From the NCBI GenBank assembly GCA_022823305.1, contig JAJDXK010000092.1:1-44031 (forward strand): 44,031 nt of DNA. Reading direction: 5' to 3'. A program made the position numbers and the translations under genes. The notes beneath the pieces were generated by a model, which was given only the letters and a program-made list of their open reading frames with translations, did no database searches and was not told the DNA's origin. Positions 33,079-40,304 of this stretch are shown in pieces. The stretch comes from Alphaproteobacteria bacterium. Its GTDB lineage: Bacteria; Pseudomonadota; Alphaproteobacteria; UBA828. Within the stretch, counting starts at the first letter, position 1. Each line of letters begins with the position of its first letter.

Positions 33079-34065
33079 TCACACGTAGCCGTTGGCGCGG
33101 AACCAATCGAGCGCGTCGGAGAGCGCATCTTTGGCAGGGCGTGCGGCATAGCCCAGCTCGCGCTCCGCCCTGGCGGACGAGAAGAACATCATCTTGCGCG
33201 CCATGCGCAGGCTGTCGCGGGTGAGCCTGGGCTCGCCGCCGGCAACCCGTGCCCAGGCCTCGCCCACCGCAGCCACCGGCCCCAGCACGCGGTGGGAGAG
33301 CCGGATGCGCGGCGCCGGGCGCCCGGCGAGCCCGGCCAGGCACTCCAGGATCTCGCGCAGCGTCATGTTCTCGCCGCCGAGGATGTAGCGCTCGCCGATC
33401 TTCCCCCGCTCCAGCGCCTGCAGGTGACCGGCGGCGCAGTCGTCGACATGGACCACGTTGAGGCCGGTATCGACGTAGGCGGGCATTCGCCCTGCGGCGA
33501 AGTCGACGATGATGCGCCCGGTCGGCGTCGGCTTGATGTCGCGCGGGCCGATGGGGGCCGACGGGTTGACGATCACCGCCGGCACCCCCTCGTCGCGGAC
33601 CAGCGCGCGCACGGCCTCCTCCGCCAGGAACTTGGAGCGCTTATAGTGACCGATCATGGCGGCCTCGGTCACCGGCGTCTCCTCGTCGGCGGGCGAATGG
33701 TCGGCGTTGAGGCCGAGGGTGGCGACGCTTGACGTGTAGACGATGCGGCTGGCGCCGGCCTCCGCCGCGGCGCGCAGCAGGTCTCGCGAGCCCTCCACGT
33801 TGGTGCGGTAGATCGCCGGCGGGTCGGGAATCCACAGGCGGTAGTCGGCGGCCACGTGGAAGAGGGTGTCGCAGCCCTGCGCCGCGCGTTCCAGCGAGGC
33901 GCGGTCGTTGAGGTCGCCGACGGCGCGCTCCACGTCGAGGCCGTCGATGTTGCGCGTGTCGGCGCGCTCCCGCATCAGCACGCGCACCGCGTGCCCGGTA
34001 TCGAGCAGCGCGCGGGCGACGGCGGAGCCGAGGAAGCCGGTGGCGCCGGTGACGAGCGTGGTCAT
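33079..34065 (-). CDS. hpnA: Hopanoid-associated sugar epimerase HpnA
   Basis: A 328-aa extended short-chain dehydrogenase/reductase. The Rossmann motif GATGFLG is at residues 7-13; the catalytic pair lies in YTSSVATLG and YKRSK. HVAADYRLWIPDP, NPSAPIGPRDIKPTPTG, AYVDTGLNVVHVDD and ARKMMFFSSARAERELGY are highly characteristic of HpnA, an enzyme found with hopanoid biosynthesis genes and thought to act in hopanoid head-group synthesis. No squalene cyclase or other hpn genes lie in the window. Its start overlaps the stop of a CDP-alcohol phosphatidyltransferase by four bases, so the two are coupled. Confidence 0.92.
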   Translation of the reverse strand: MTTLVTGATGFLGSAVARALLDTGHAVRVLMRERADTRNIDGLDVERAVGDLNDRASLERAAQGCDTLFHVAADYRLWIPDPPAIYRTNVEGSRDLLRAAAEAGASRIVYTSSVATLGLNADHSPADEETPVTEAAMIGHYKRSKFLAEEAVRALVRDEGVPAVIVNPSAPIGPRDIKPTPTGRIIVDFAAGRMPAYVDTGLNVVHVDDCAAGHLQALERGKIGERYILGGENMTLREILECLAGLAGRPAPRIRLSHRVLGPVAAVGEAWARVAGGEPRLTRDSLRMARKMMFFSSARAERELGYAARPAKDALSDALDWFRANGYV

Positions 34066-34745
34066 GGTTGAGCCTCCGGGAGCTTGCCGAAGAGAAGCCG
34101 GCGCTCGCGCCAGAGCAGCCAGAGCGCATAGAGGGGCGCCAGCCCGACGCCGGCCAGAAGCAGCACGATCAGGCCGCCGCTCCAGGTGATCGGGCCGATG
34201 AAGTACATCGTGTCCTCCAGGTGGAACCCCTTGTAGATCGGCTGGCGGGCCTGGCGCTTGCCGGCGCGCTGCTCGATCCGCCAGAAGATGAAGAAGAGCG
34301 AGGAGACCGAGACGCCGGCGATGAGGCCGAGCCAGGGCGCCCATCCGCCGATCCAGCTCTCCTGCAGGCCTATGCCGATGCAGACGAAGAGCGCCACGTG
34401 GATGAAGGCGTCGGAGTAGTTGTCGTAGTGATAGCCGATGCGGCTCGACTTGCCCGAGAGCCGGGCCAGCTCGCCGTCCATGTGGTCGACGAAGTTCGAC
34501 AGCATGAAGATCCCGGCGGCATAGAGGATCTCCGGCCGCGTGCCCATGGCGAAGAGGCCGCAGGCCGCGAGCCCCAGCAGCAGCCTGACCGTGGTGATGT
34601 GGTTGGGCGTGACCGGCGTGTGCACCAGCGGCCGCACCATCCAGCGTGCGAGCCGCTGGTCCCAGGCCAGGCGCGGCTTCTTGCCGGCGGGCTTGGCGCC
34701 CTCGTCGCCGGCTGCGCCGCCCTCGCTCGTCTTGCCTTCGACCAT
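34062..34745 (-). CDS. CDP-alcohol phosphatidyltransferase family membrane protein
   Basis: A 227-aa integral membrane enzyme with the complete family signature D-x2-DG-x2-AR-x8-G-x3-D-x3-D: Asp87, Asp90, Asp108 and Asp112 around DHMDGELARLSGK. Such enzymes transfer a phospho-alcohol from a CDP-linked donor to an alcohol acceptor. About five to six hydrophobic helices are visible. The first 25 residues are charged and low complexity. It is coupled to hpnA and divergent (51 bp) from a nucleotidyltransferase that could make its CDP-linked substrate. The actual substrate cannot be told. Confidence 0.88.
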   Translation of the reverse strand: MVEGKTSEGGAAGDEGAKPAGKKPRLAWDQRLARWMVRPLVHTPVTPNHITTVRLLLGLAACGLFAMGTRPEILYAAGIFMLSNFVDHMDGELARLSGKSSRIGYHYDNYSDAFIHVALFVCIGIGLQESWIGGWAPWLGLIAGVSVSSLFFIFWRIEQRAGKRQARQPIYKGFHLEDTMYFIGPITWSGGLIVLLLAGVGLAPLYALWLLWRERRLLFGKLPEAQP

Positions 34746-34796
34746 GGGGCGTCATATAGCCCCAAGCGGGGTCGTGACAACGCCGGACGTTAGGCC

Positions 34797-35528
34797 ATGC
34801 GCGCCGTCATGCTCGCCGCCGGCGTCGGCCGGCGCCTGGGACGCGATCAGCCCAAGGTGCTGCTCGGCTTCGGCGGCCGCACCCTTCTGCAGCGCCACCT
34901 CGCCATCCTTGACGCCCTCGGGGTGCGCGAGCTGGCGATCGGCATCGGCCACGAGGCGCTCGCCATCGAGCGTGCGCTGGCCGAGGCGGGCCGCACCGAG
35001 GTCTCGACCGTCTACAACCCGGCTTACGAGGAAGGCAGCATTCTCACGCTCTGGTCCGTGCGCGAGGCGCTCACGGCGGGCGGGCCGGTGCTGCTGATGG
35101 ACGGCGACGTGCTCTACGACCGCCGCGTGCTCGCACCGCTGCTCGAGACCCGCCACGCCGATTGCCTGCTGGTCGACCGCGGCTGGGAGCCGGGCGACGA
35201 GCCGGTCAAGGTCGGTCTGGTCGAAGGCCGGGTCGCCGATTTCGGCAAGACCATCGACCCCGCGGCGGAGGCGCTGGGCGAATCGGTCGGCTTCTTTCGC
35301 CTCGGCGAGGGGACGGCGGCGGCGCTCATCGAGACCGCCGGCGAGATGATCCGGGCCGGGGGCCGGGAGCGCCCCATGGAGGACGCCGTCGCCGCGATCC
35401 TGCGCGCCGCCGACCCGCCCTTCGGCGCAGAGGACGTGACCGGCCTCCCCTGGATCGAGATCGACTTTCCCGAGGACGTCGTGCGCGCCGAGACCGAGAT
35501 TCTGCCGAGGCTCATCGACGACGACTGA
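34797..35528 (+). CDS. LicC/MobA-like nucleotidyltransferase
   Basis: A 243-aa GT-A-fold nucleotidyltransferase. The N-terminal signature reads MLAAGVGRRLGRDQPKVLL. The metal-binding aspartate lies in LLMDGDVLYD, and the C-terminal PWIEIDFPEDVVRAE is typical of the phosphocholine cytidylyltransferase (LicC) and related sugar-phosphate group. It probably makes a CDP-activated alcohol or a sugar nucleotide. It is divergent from the CDP-alcohol phosphatidyltransferase with only 51 bp between, so the two promoters must interdigitate. Joint action in making a phospholipid or hopanoid head group is inference. Confidence 0.85.
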   Translation: MRAVMLAAGVGRRLGRDQPKVLLGFGGRTLLQRHLAILDALGVRELAIGIGHEALAIERALAEAGRTEVSTVYNPAYEEGSILTLWSVREALTAGGPVLLMDGDVLYDRRVLAPLLETRHADCLLVDRGWEPGDEPVKVGLVEGRVADFGKTIDPAAEALGESVGFFRLGEGTAAALIETAGEMIRAGGRERPMEDAVAAILRAADPPFGAEDVTGLPWIEIDFPEDVVRAETEILPRLIDDD

Positions 35529-35562
35529 CGGACGGCCACAGCCTGGAATCTTGCGTCCGGCA

Positions 35563-35598
35563 TTGAAATAACCGCGTAGTTAGCTAATATATTGGCTA
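35563..35598 (+). promoter_or_regulatory. Promoter and palindromic operator of the toxin-antitoxin pair
   Basis: TTGAAA (35563-35568) and TAATAT (35585-35590) are 16 bp apart. The -10 element lies inside an 18-bp palindrome, TAGCTAATATATTGGCTA (35581-35598), with a single mismatched pair. The position fits antitoxin autorepression. The AT-rich patch stands out against its surroundings. Confidence 0.7.
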
Positions 35599-35625
35599 GA
35601 TACGGGGGCGCGAGAGAGGTGCGCC

Positions 35626-35859
35626 ATGACTGTCGTGAATGTGCACGAAGCCAAGACCCAGCTCTCCCGCCTGCTCGCGCAGGCCGAGGCCGGTGAGGAG
35701 GTCGTGATCGCCCGCCGCGGAGTGCCTGTGGTGCGGCTCGTCGCCTGCAAGCCGCGCAAGAAGCGCCGTCCTGGTCGGCTCAAGGGCAAGGTCGTCATTC
35801 CCGACGACTTCTTCGATCCGCTACCGGAAGAGGAACTGAAGCTCTGGGAAGGCGGCTAA
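35626..35859 (+). CDS. Phd/YefM-family antitoxin
   Basis: A 77-aa antitoxin. Its N-terminal DNA-binding part reads VVNVHEAKTQLSRLLAQAEAGEEVVIARRGVPVVRL, the standard Phd/YefM pattern (shown here only as segments VNVHEAKTQLSRLL and EEVVIARRGVPV). The C-terminal part (DDFFDPLPEEELKLWEGG) is acidic and should wrap the toxin. It ends 3 bp before the toxin gene. It is expected to repress its own promoter at the palindrome upstream. Confidence 0.9.
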   Translation: MTVVNVHEAKTQLSRLLAQAEAGEEVVIARRGVPVVRLVACKPRKKRRPGRLKGKVVIPDDFFDPLPEEELKLWEGG

Positions 35860-35862
35860 GCA

Positions 35863-36249
35863 GTGCGGGTATTGCTGGATACACATGCGTTTCTGTGGTG
35901 GGTCGAGGACAGCCCCCACCTGATCGCAACCGCACGCAACGTGATCGCTGACGAGGCAAACGACATCGTCGTTAGTGCCGCCTCCGCTTGGGAAATCGCC
36001 ACCAAGCACCGACTTGGCAAGCTGCCCGAGGCAGAAGCCGTCGCGGCGGACGTCGCAGGGTGCATCGCCGAAGAGGGCTTCGAGGCGCTGGCGATCGGCG
36101 TTGCCGATGCCGAACGCGCCGGTCGATTGCCGGGCATTCACCGCGATCCGTTCGACCGGATGCTCATTGCTCAGGCTCTGGGGCATGACCTGGCGATCGT
36201 CTCGGTCGACGCGACGCTCGATCGCTACGGCGTCAACCGGCTCTGGTAA
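35863..36249 (+). CDS. PIN-domain (VapC-like) toxin ribonuclease
   Basis: A 128-aa PIN-domain protein, expected to be a metal-dependent RNase that inhibits translation when freed from its antitoxin. Acidic active-site residues are Asp6 (LLDTHAFLWW), Glu44 (SAWEIATKHRLGKL), Asp95 or Asp98 (HRDPFDRMLIAQA) and Asp116 (VSVDATLDRYG). The LDTHAFLWW beginning defines the type II PIN group usually paired with Phd-type antitoxins. It starts with GTG, 3 bp after the antitoxin stop. All catalytic positions look intact. Confidence 0.92.
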   Translation: MRVLLDTHAFLWWVEDSPHLIATARNVIADEANDIVVSAASAWEIATKHRLGKLPEAEAVAADVAGCIAEEGFEALAIGVADAERAGRLPGIHRDPFDRMLIAQALGHDLAIVSVDATLDRYGVNRLW

Positions 36250-36345
36250 CGGAAGCACCCGTGCACCCGCCGTCCATTGGACGCGGGCGCGTGGTCTCAC
36301 CATAATGCGGGCCGCGACAGGCAAACGCCGCCAGGGAGGCGCGCC

Positions 36346-37449
36346 ATGAAGCTCGGCATGTTCATGCACCCGATCCAGGACTTCCGGCGGGGCTACCACA
36401 CCCTGCTCAAGGAAGACTTCGAGATCATCAAGTGCGCCGACGCAGTCGGCTTCGACGAGGTCTGGCTGGGCGAGCACTTCGCGCTTCCCTCCGAGCCGAT
36501 CCAGTCGCCGCTGATGCTCTTCGCGGCGCTGGTGCCGCAGACCGAGCGCATCAAGTTCGGCTCCGGCGTCCTCTGCCTGCCCTACCAGCACCCGGCCATC
36601 GTCGCCGGCCAGGCGGCCCAGTTCGATCACATCTCGGAAGGCCGCTTCCTCATGGGGATCGGCCCCGGCGCGACGCCGCCCGACTTCGAGATGTTCAAGA
36701 TCACCGACCTCGACCGCATGGAGATGCTGGTCGAATCCATCGACATGATCCACGGCATCTGGGCGTCCGACCCGCCCTACGAGTTCCACGGCAAGTACTG
36801 GGACTTCGTGATCAAGGACAACGTGCTGCCGGAGTACGGCATCGGCGCCATGGGCAAGCCCTACCAGCAGCCCCATCCGCCGGTGATGATTCCGGCCATG
36901 AGCCGGGGCTCCGGCAGCATCCGCCTCGCCGCCAGGCGGGGCTGGGACTGCATCTCCGCCAACTTCGTGCCCGACGACGTGCTCAGGGGCCACTGGCGCG
37001 ACTACCTGGACGAATGCCGGAAGCTCGGCAAGCAGCCCGACCCCTCCATGTGGAAGGCCGGTCGCACCCTCCTCGTCACCGAGACCGACGAGGACGCGCG
37101 GCAGTACCTGAGGCGCGAGGACAACGCCTTCCGCTGGTACTTCGAGTACATCATCGGCATCACCCGCCACGGCGGCTTCGTCCACATGCTGAAGTCCGAC
37201 CCCGACATGCCGGACGAGGAGGTGACGCCCGAATACTGCATCGACACCATCGTCACCGCCGGCAGCGCCAAGACCGTGGCGAAGAAGATCGCCGCGTTCC
37301 GCGACGAGACGGGGCCCTTCGAGACCCTCATCGTCTCGCACCACGACTGGGTGCATAAGGACCTCTGGCGGCGCCACATGGAGCTCACCGCGACCGAGCT
37401 GATGCCGAGGCTCCGCGCCGAGATCGGCTGGCAGGCGGCGGCGGAATAG
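36346..37449 (+). CDS. LLM-class flavin-dependent monooxygenase
   Basis: A 367-aa luciferase-family enzyme. Segments typical of the family are MKLGMFMHPIQDF, VGFDEVWLGEHFALP, KFGSGVLCLPYQHPAIVA, GRFLMGIGPGATPPDFEMF and HPPVMIPAMSRGSGSIRLAA. It belongs with alkanal or limonene-type monooxygenases rather than the shorter F420 group; the substrate is unknown. GGGAGG precedes the ATG at 36346. It follows the toxin-antitoxin pair by 96 bp and is convergent with the nuclease-like gene. Confidence 0.88.
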   Translation: MKLGMFMHPIQDFRRGYHTLLKEDFEIIKCADAVGFDEVWLGEHFALPSEPIQSPLMLFAALVPQTERIKFGSGVLCLPYQHPAIVAGQAAQFDHISEGRFLMGIGPGATPPDFEMFKITDLDRMEMLVESIDMIHGIWASDPPYEFHGKYWDFVIKDNVLPEYGIGAMGKPYQQPHPPVMIPAMSRGSGSIRLAARRGWDCISANFVPDDVLRGHWRDYLDECRKLGKQPDPSMWKAGRTLLVTETDEDARQYLRREDNAFRWYFEYIIGITRHGGFVHMLKSDPDMPDEEVTPEYCIDTIVTAGSAKTVAKKIAAFRDETGPFETLIVSHHDWVHKDLWRRHMELTATELMPRLRAEIGWQAAAE

Positions 37450-37467
37450 GCGCGCCCGCGCGGCGGG

Positions 37468-38265
37468 CTATTCGATGACCTCGATCTGCTCGGGGTGGGT
37501 GGCCTCGATCATGGGGCCGTTGAAGGACCCGATCCAGCCGCGCACGCGCACGAGCCGCCCCTCGTAGTCCTCCACGGCGATGCCCGCAGCCTCGAAGCGC
37601 TTGCGGTCACGCGGCGCGATCGAGACGGTGAAGTCCTCGCGCCAGTCCTCGCCGAAGTTCAGATAGCCGCGGCCCCTCACCACCGCCGCGGCCCGCACCC
37701 GGCCCTCGACAAGCTGGAAGCTGCGGAGGGCGCCGCCCGCCTCGGCCGCCGCCCGCACCCGGTAGTACGGCTCGCGCCAGATTCCCGAGCATCCGGCGCG
37801 GGCGCGGCGCTCCAGCCTGAGCATCGCGGCGACCGCCGCGCGCTCGTCGACGAGGCTCATGACCCGCGCGAGGCCGGCGGCGAGCAGCGCGCCCTGAATC
37901 CAGAGGCCGTCGTCCGCGCGCACGAGATGGACGCGGAGCCGGCCGTGCCGGTCGCGCCGGGGGCCTGCGAAGGCGAGACCGACGCTGCGGCCCTGCACCA
38001 GCGCGGTCAGCGCCTGCCGCGCCTCGCGTGCGAGGGGCCAGCCCTCGGAGCCGCCGTCGCCGCTCCCCGGCTTCGGTGCCTGGATGCCGGCGAGCCGCAC
38101 GGTTTCGCCGTCGGCGAGCCGCAGGGTGCCGCCGTCCATCACCTCCGCCACTCGTGCCGTGCGGTCGACGGCAAGAGCTGCCGGTAGCGCTACGGTGCTG
38201 TCCTCCGCCGCGCCCGCTACGGAGATGAGGACCACGAACATCGCGGTGAGGGTCAGGCGGAGCAT
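37468..38265 (-). CDS. Exported staphylococcal-nuclease-fold protein lacking the metal ligands
   Basis: A 265-aa protein with a signal peptide (MLRLTLTAMFVVLISVAGAA). An SNase-like domain spans about residues 35-165: VMDGGTLRLADGETVRLAGI, then DRHGRLRVHL. Compared with staphylococcal nuclease, Arg58 and Arg109 match Arg35 and Arg87. Asp21 is Gly46, Asp40 is Gln62, Thr41 is Ala63 and Glu43 is Lys65, so the calcium site and general base are missing. A further C-terminal domain (about 175-265) has strands such as YEGRLVRVRGWIGSFNG, resembling an OB-like fold. It is probably a binding protein, not a nuclease. The open frame continues upstream antisense to the next gene, but the ATG at 38265 with its signal peptide is the clear start. 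Confidence 0.85.
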   Translation of the reverse strand: MLRLTLTAMFVVLISVAGAAEDSTVALPAALAVDRTARVAEVMDGGTLRLADGETVRLAGIQAPKPGSGDGGSEGWPLAREARQALTALVQGRSVGLAFAGPRRDRHGRLRVHLVRADDGLWIQGALLAAGLARVMSLVDERAAVAAMLRLERRARAGCSGIWREPYYRVRAAAEAGGALRSFQLVEGRVRAAAVVRGRGYLNFGEDWREDFTVSIAPRDRKRFEAAGIAVEDYEGRLVRVRGWIGSFNGPMIEATHPEQIEVIE

Positions 38266-38373
38266 GGCTCGACTATAGCGCAGGCGATTCCGCGCCGGCG
38301 CGCGGCTTCCCAAGCGGCGGGTGAGGCCGTAATGTCGCCGCAGGCGGCGCGGCCGGCGCGGGGAGGGCGCAGC

Positions 38374-40071
38374 ATGGACATGGTGACGATGAACATCATC
38401 GATTCGTCGATGGTGTCGATTTGCCGGGAGATGGGCATCACCCTGATGAAGACGTCGTACTCGACGATTTTCAACGAGGGCCTCGACTTCACCTGCGCCA
38501 TCGCCGACACCGACGGCGAGATGGTCTCGGTCGCCGAGTTCTGCCCGGCCCAGATCGGCGGCATGCCTCTGCTCATCAAGACCTGCGCCGAGGAGATCCC
38601 GATCGACCAGATCGAGGAAGGCGACGTCATTGTCCACAACGACCCCTACCGGGGCGGGCTGCACGTGCCGGAGCACACGCTCTTCAAGCCGGTCTTCGCC
38701 GACGGCAGGCTGCTGGCCTTCGTGGTCGCCATCGGCCACATCGCCGAGGTGGGCGGCATGGTGCCCGGCGGCTTCGCCGGCGAGGCCACCGAGATCTTCC
38801 ACGAGGGCGTGCGCGTGCCGCCGGTGAAGATCATGAAGCGCGGCAAGGACGTGGAATCGGTGTGGAAGCTGATCCTCGCGAACGTCCGCACCCCCCGTTA
38901 CAACTACGGCGACCTGCGCGCCATGATCGGCGCGCTCGACCTCGGCGAGGCGCGGCTCAAGGAGATGGTCGCGAAGTACGGCCGCGACCTCTGGCGTGAG
39001 ACTTGCCGCGACCTGATGGACTACTCCGAGCGCCGCATGCGCGCCGAGATCGCGCACTTCCCCGACGGCCGCTACCACTTCGAGGACACCGTCGAGAACG
39101 ACGGGATCGAGGACAAGCCCTATCAGCTCAAGGTCGACGTCTTCGTCCAGGGCGACGAGCTGATCGCCGACTTCTCGGGCACCGACGATCAGGCGAAGGG
39201 GCCGATCAACGCCACCCTCGGCGTCACCTGGTCGGCTACCTACAACGCGCTCTTCCACATGACCGACCCGTCGATCCCCAAGAACTCGGGCTGCTTCCGG
39301 CCGATCAAGATCGTGGCCCGGCCCGGCACGGTCGCCAACGTCGACTACCCGGCGCCCGAGGTGGCGGGCAACACCGAGACCCACCCCCGGCTCGCGCTGA
39401 TCGTGATCGGCGCGCTGGCCCAGGGCGCGCCCGAGCGCGCGATGGCGGCCGAGAGCGGCACCGGCGGCAACTTCGTCTTCGGCGGTCACCACCCGGACTA
39501 CGACGAGTACTTCGCCTGCTACGACCTGATCTCCGGCGGCTGGGGCGGGCGCGACTTCGCCGACGGCAACGACTGCGTCATCGCGATCAACGGCAACTGC
39601 CGCTTCAACCCGGTGGAGGTGTTCGAGACGCGCTTCCCCTTCCAGGTCGAGGACTTCGCGATGACGCCGGATTCCGGCGGGCCGGGGCGGCACCGCGGCG
39701 GGCTCGGCTACCGCAAGACGCTGCGCACGCTCTCGGCCGAGATCACCGCGAGCCAGTGCACCGACCGGCACCGGATCAAGACCTGGGGCCTCTTCGGCGG
39801 CAAGGAGGGCGCGGTCGGCGCTACCCTGGTGCGCCCCGAGGGGGCGGAGGAGTGGCGCCCGGTGACCGAGACCCACGGCAAGGCGTCGTCGTCGAAGTAC
39901 GCCAACATCCGCCTCAAGCCCGGCGACCGGGTGCGGCTGATCGTGCCGGGCGGCGGCGGCTACGGCGAGCCCGCGGAGCGCGCGCCCGAGGCGGTGGCGG
40001 AGGATCTGGCGGAGGGCTACATCACGCCGGAGGCCGCGCGGCGCGACTACGGCTACGGCGCTGGAGCCTGA
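38374..40071 (+). CDS. Hydantoinase B/oxoprolinase-family protein
   Basis: A 565-aa protein of the HyuB (N-methylhydantoinase B/acetone carboxylase alpha-like) family. Members hydrolyse hydantoins or 5-oxoproline with ATP, or carboxylate ketones, usually with an HyuA partner. Seen are GDVIVHNDPYRGGLHVPEHT, VAIGHIAEVGGMVPGGF, DFSGTDDQAKGPINAT, PEVAGNTETHPR and PDSGGPGRHRGGLGYRK. GGGAGGG precedes the ATG at 38374 by six bases; an ATG at 38332 would add 14 residues without support. No hyuA gene lies on either side in this window, so it may pair with a distant subunit. The reaction is not assigned. Confidence 0.88.
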   Translation: MDMVTMNIIDSSMVSICREMGITLMKTSYSTIFNEGLDFTCAIADTDGEMVSVAEFCPAQIGGMPLLIKTCAEEIPIDQIEEGDVIVHNDPYRGGLHVPEHTLFKPVFADGRLLAFVVAIGHIAEVGGMVPGGFAGEATEIFHEGVRVPPVKIMKRGKDVESVWKLILANVRTPRYNYGDLRAMIGALDLGEARLKEMVAKYGRDLWRETCRDLMDYSERRMRAEIAHFPDGRYHFEDTVENDGIEDKPYQLKVDVFVQGDELIADFSGTDDQAKGPINATLGVTWSATYNALFHMTDPSIPKNSGCFRPIKIVARPGTVANVDYPAPEVAGNTETHPRLALIVIGALAQGAPERAMAAESGTGGNFVFGGHHPDYDEYFACYDLISGGWGGRDFADGNDCVIAINGNCRFNPVEVFETRFPFQVEDFAMTPDSGGPGRHRGGLGYRKTLRTLSAEITASQCTDRHRIKTWGLFGGKEGAVGATLVRPEGAEEWRPVTETHGKASSSKYANIRLKPGDRVRLIVPGGGGYGEPAERAPEAVAEDLAEGYITPEAARRDYGYGAGA

Positions 40072-40096
40072 GGCAGCCGACACGCCGCCCGGAGCA

Positions 40097-40254
40097 TCCC
40101 CCACCTCACCCCGGCCCTCTCCGCCACTCTTTCGTATTCCTCAGACGCCGGGCGCTCCCTACGCTCGCTTGGGTTGGGGGGGGAGAGGGAGTGTAGGCGG
40201 CGCAGCCACGTTCCCCCACCGCCCACCGGGGGGAGGGGGACAGGGGGAGGTGGG
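40097..40254. repeat. GC-rich intergenic repeat, copy C (fullest copy)
   Basis: The 158-bp element begins CCCCCACCTCACCCCGGCC and ends GGGGGAGGTGGG, giving terminal inverted repeats of type CCCACCTC. Its first 72 bp match copy B. Its ends match copy A, including GGAGAGGGAG, GGCGGCGC and CGTTCCCCC. It occupies most of the gap between the hydantoinase-B gene and ETF-QO. The structure suggests a REP- or MITE-like non-coding element. Confidence 0.7.
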
Positions 40255-40304
40255 TGCGCTGGCGCTTGCGCGCGGGGTGTTTTCGTCGACAATCGGCAAG
40301 GCCC

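Noticed and set aside
38266..40104. Upstream extension of the nuclease-like frame on the minus strand
   Set aside because: Antisense to the hydantoinase-B gene. The signal peptide defines the start at 38265.
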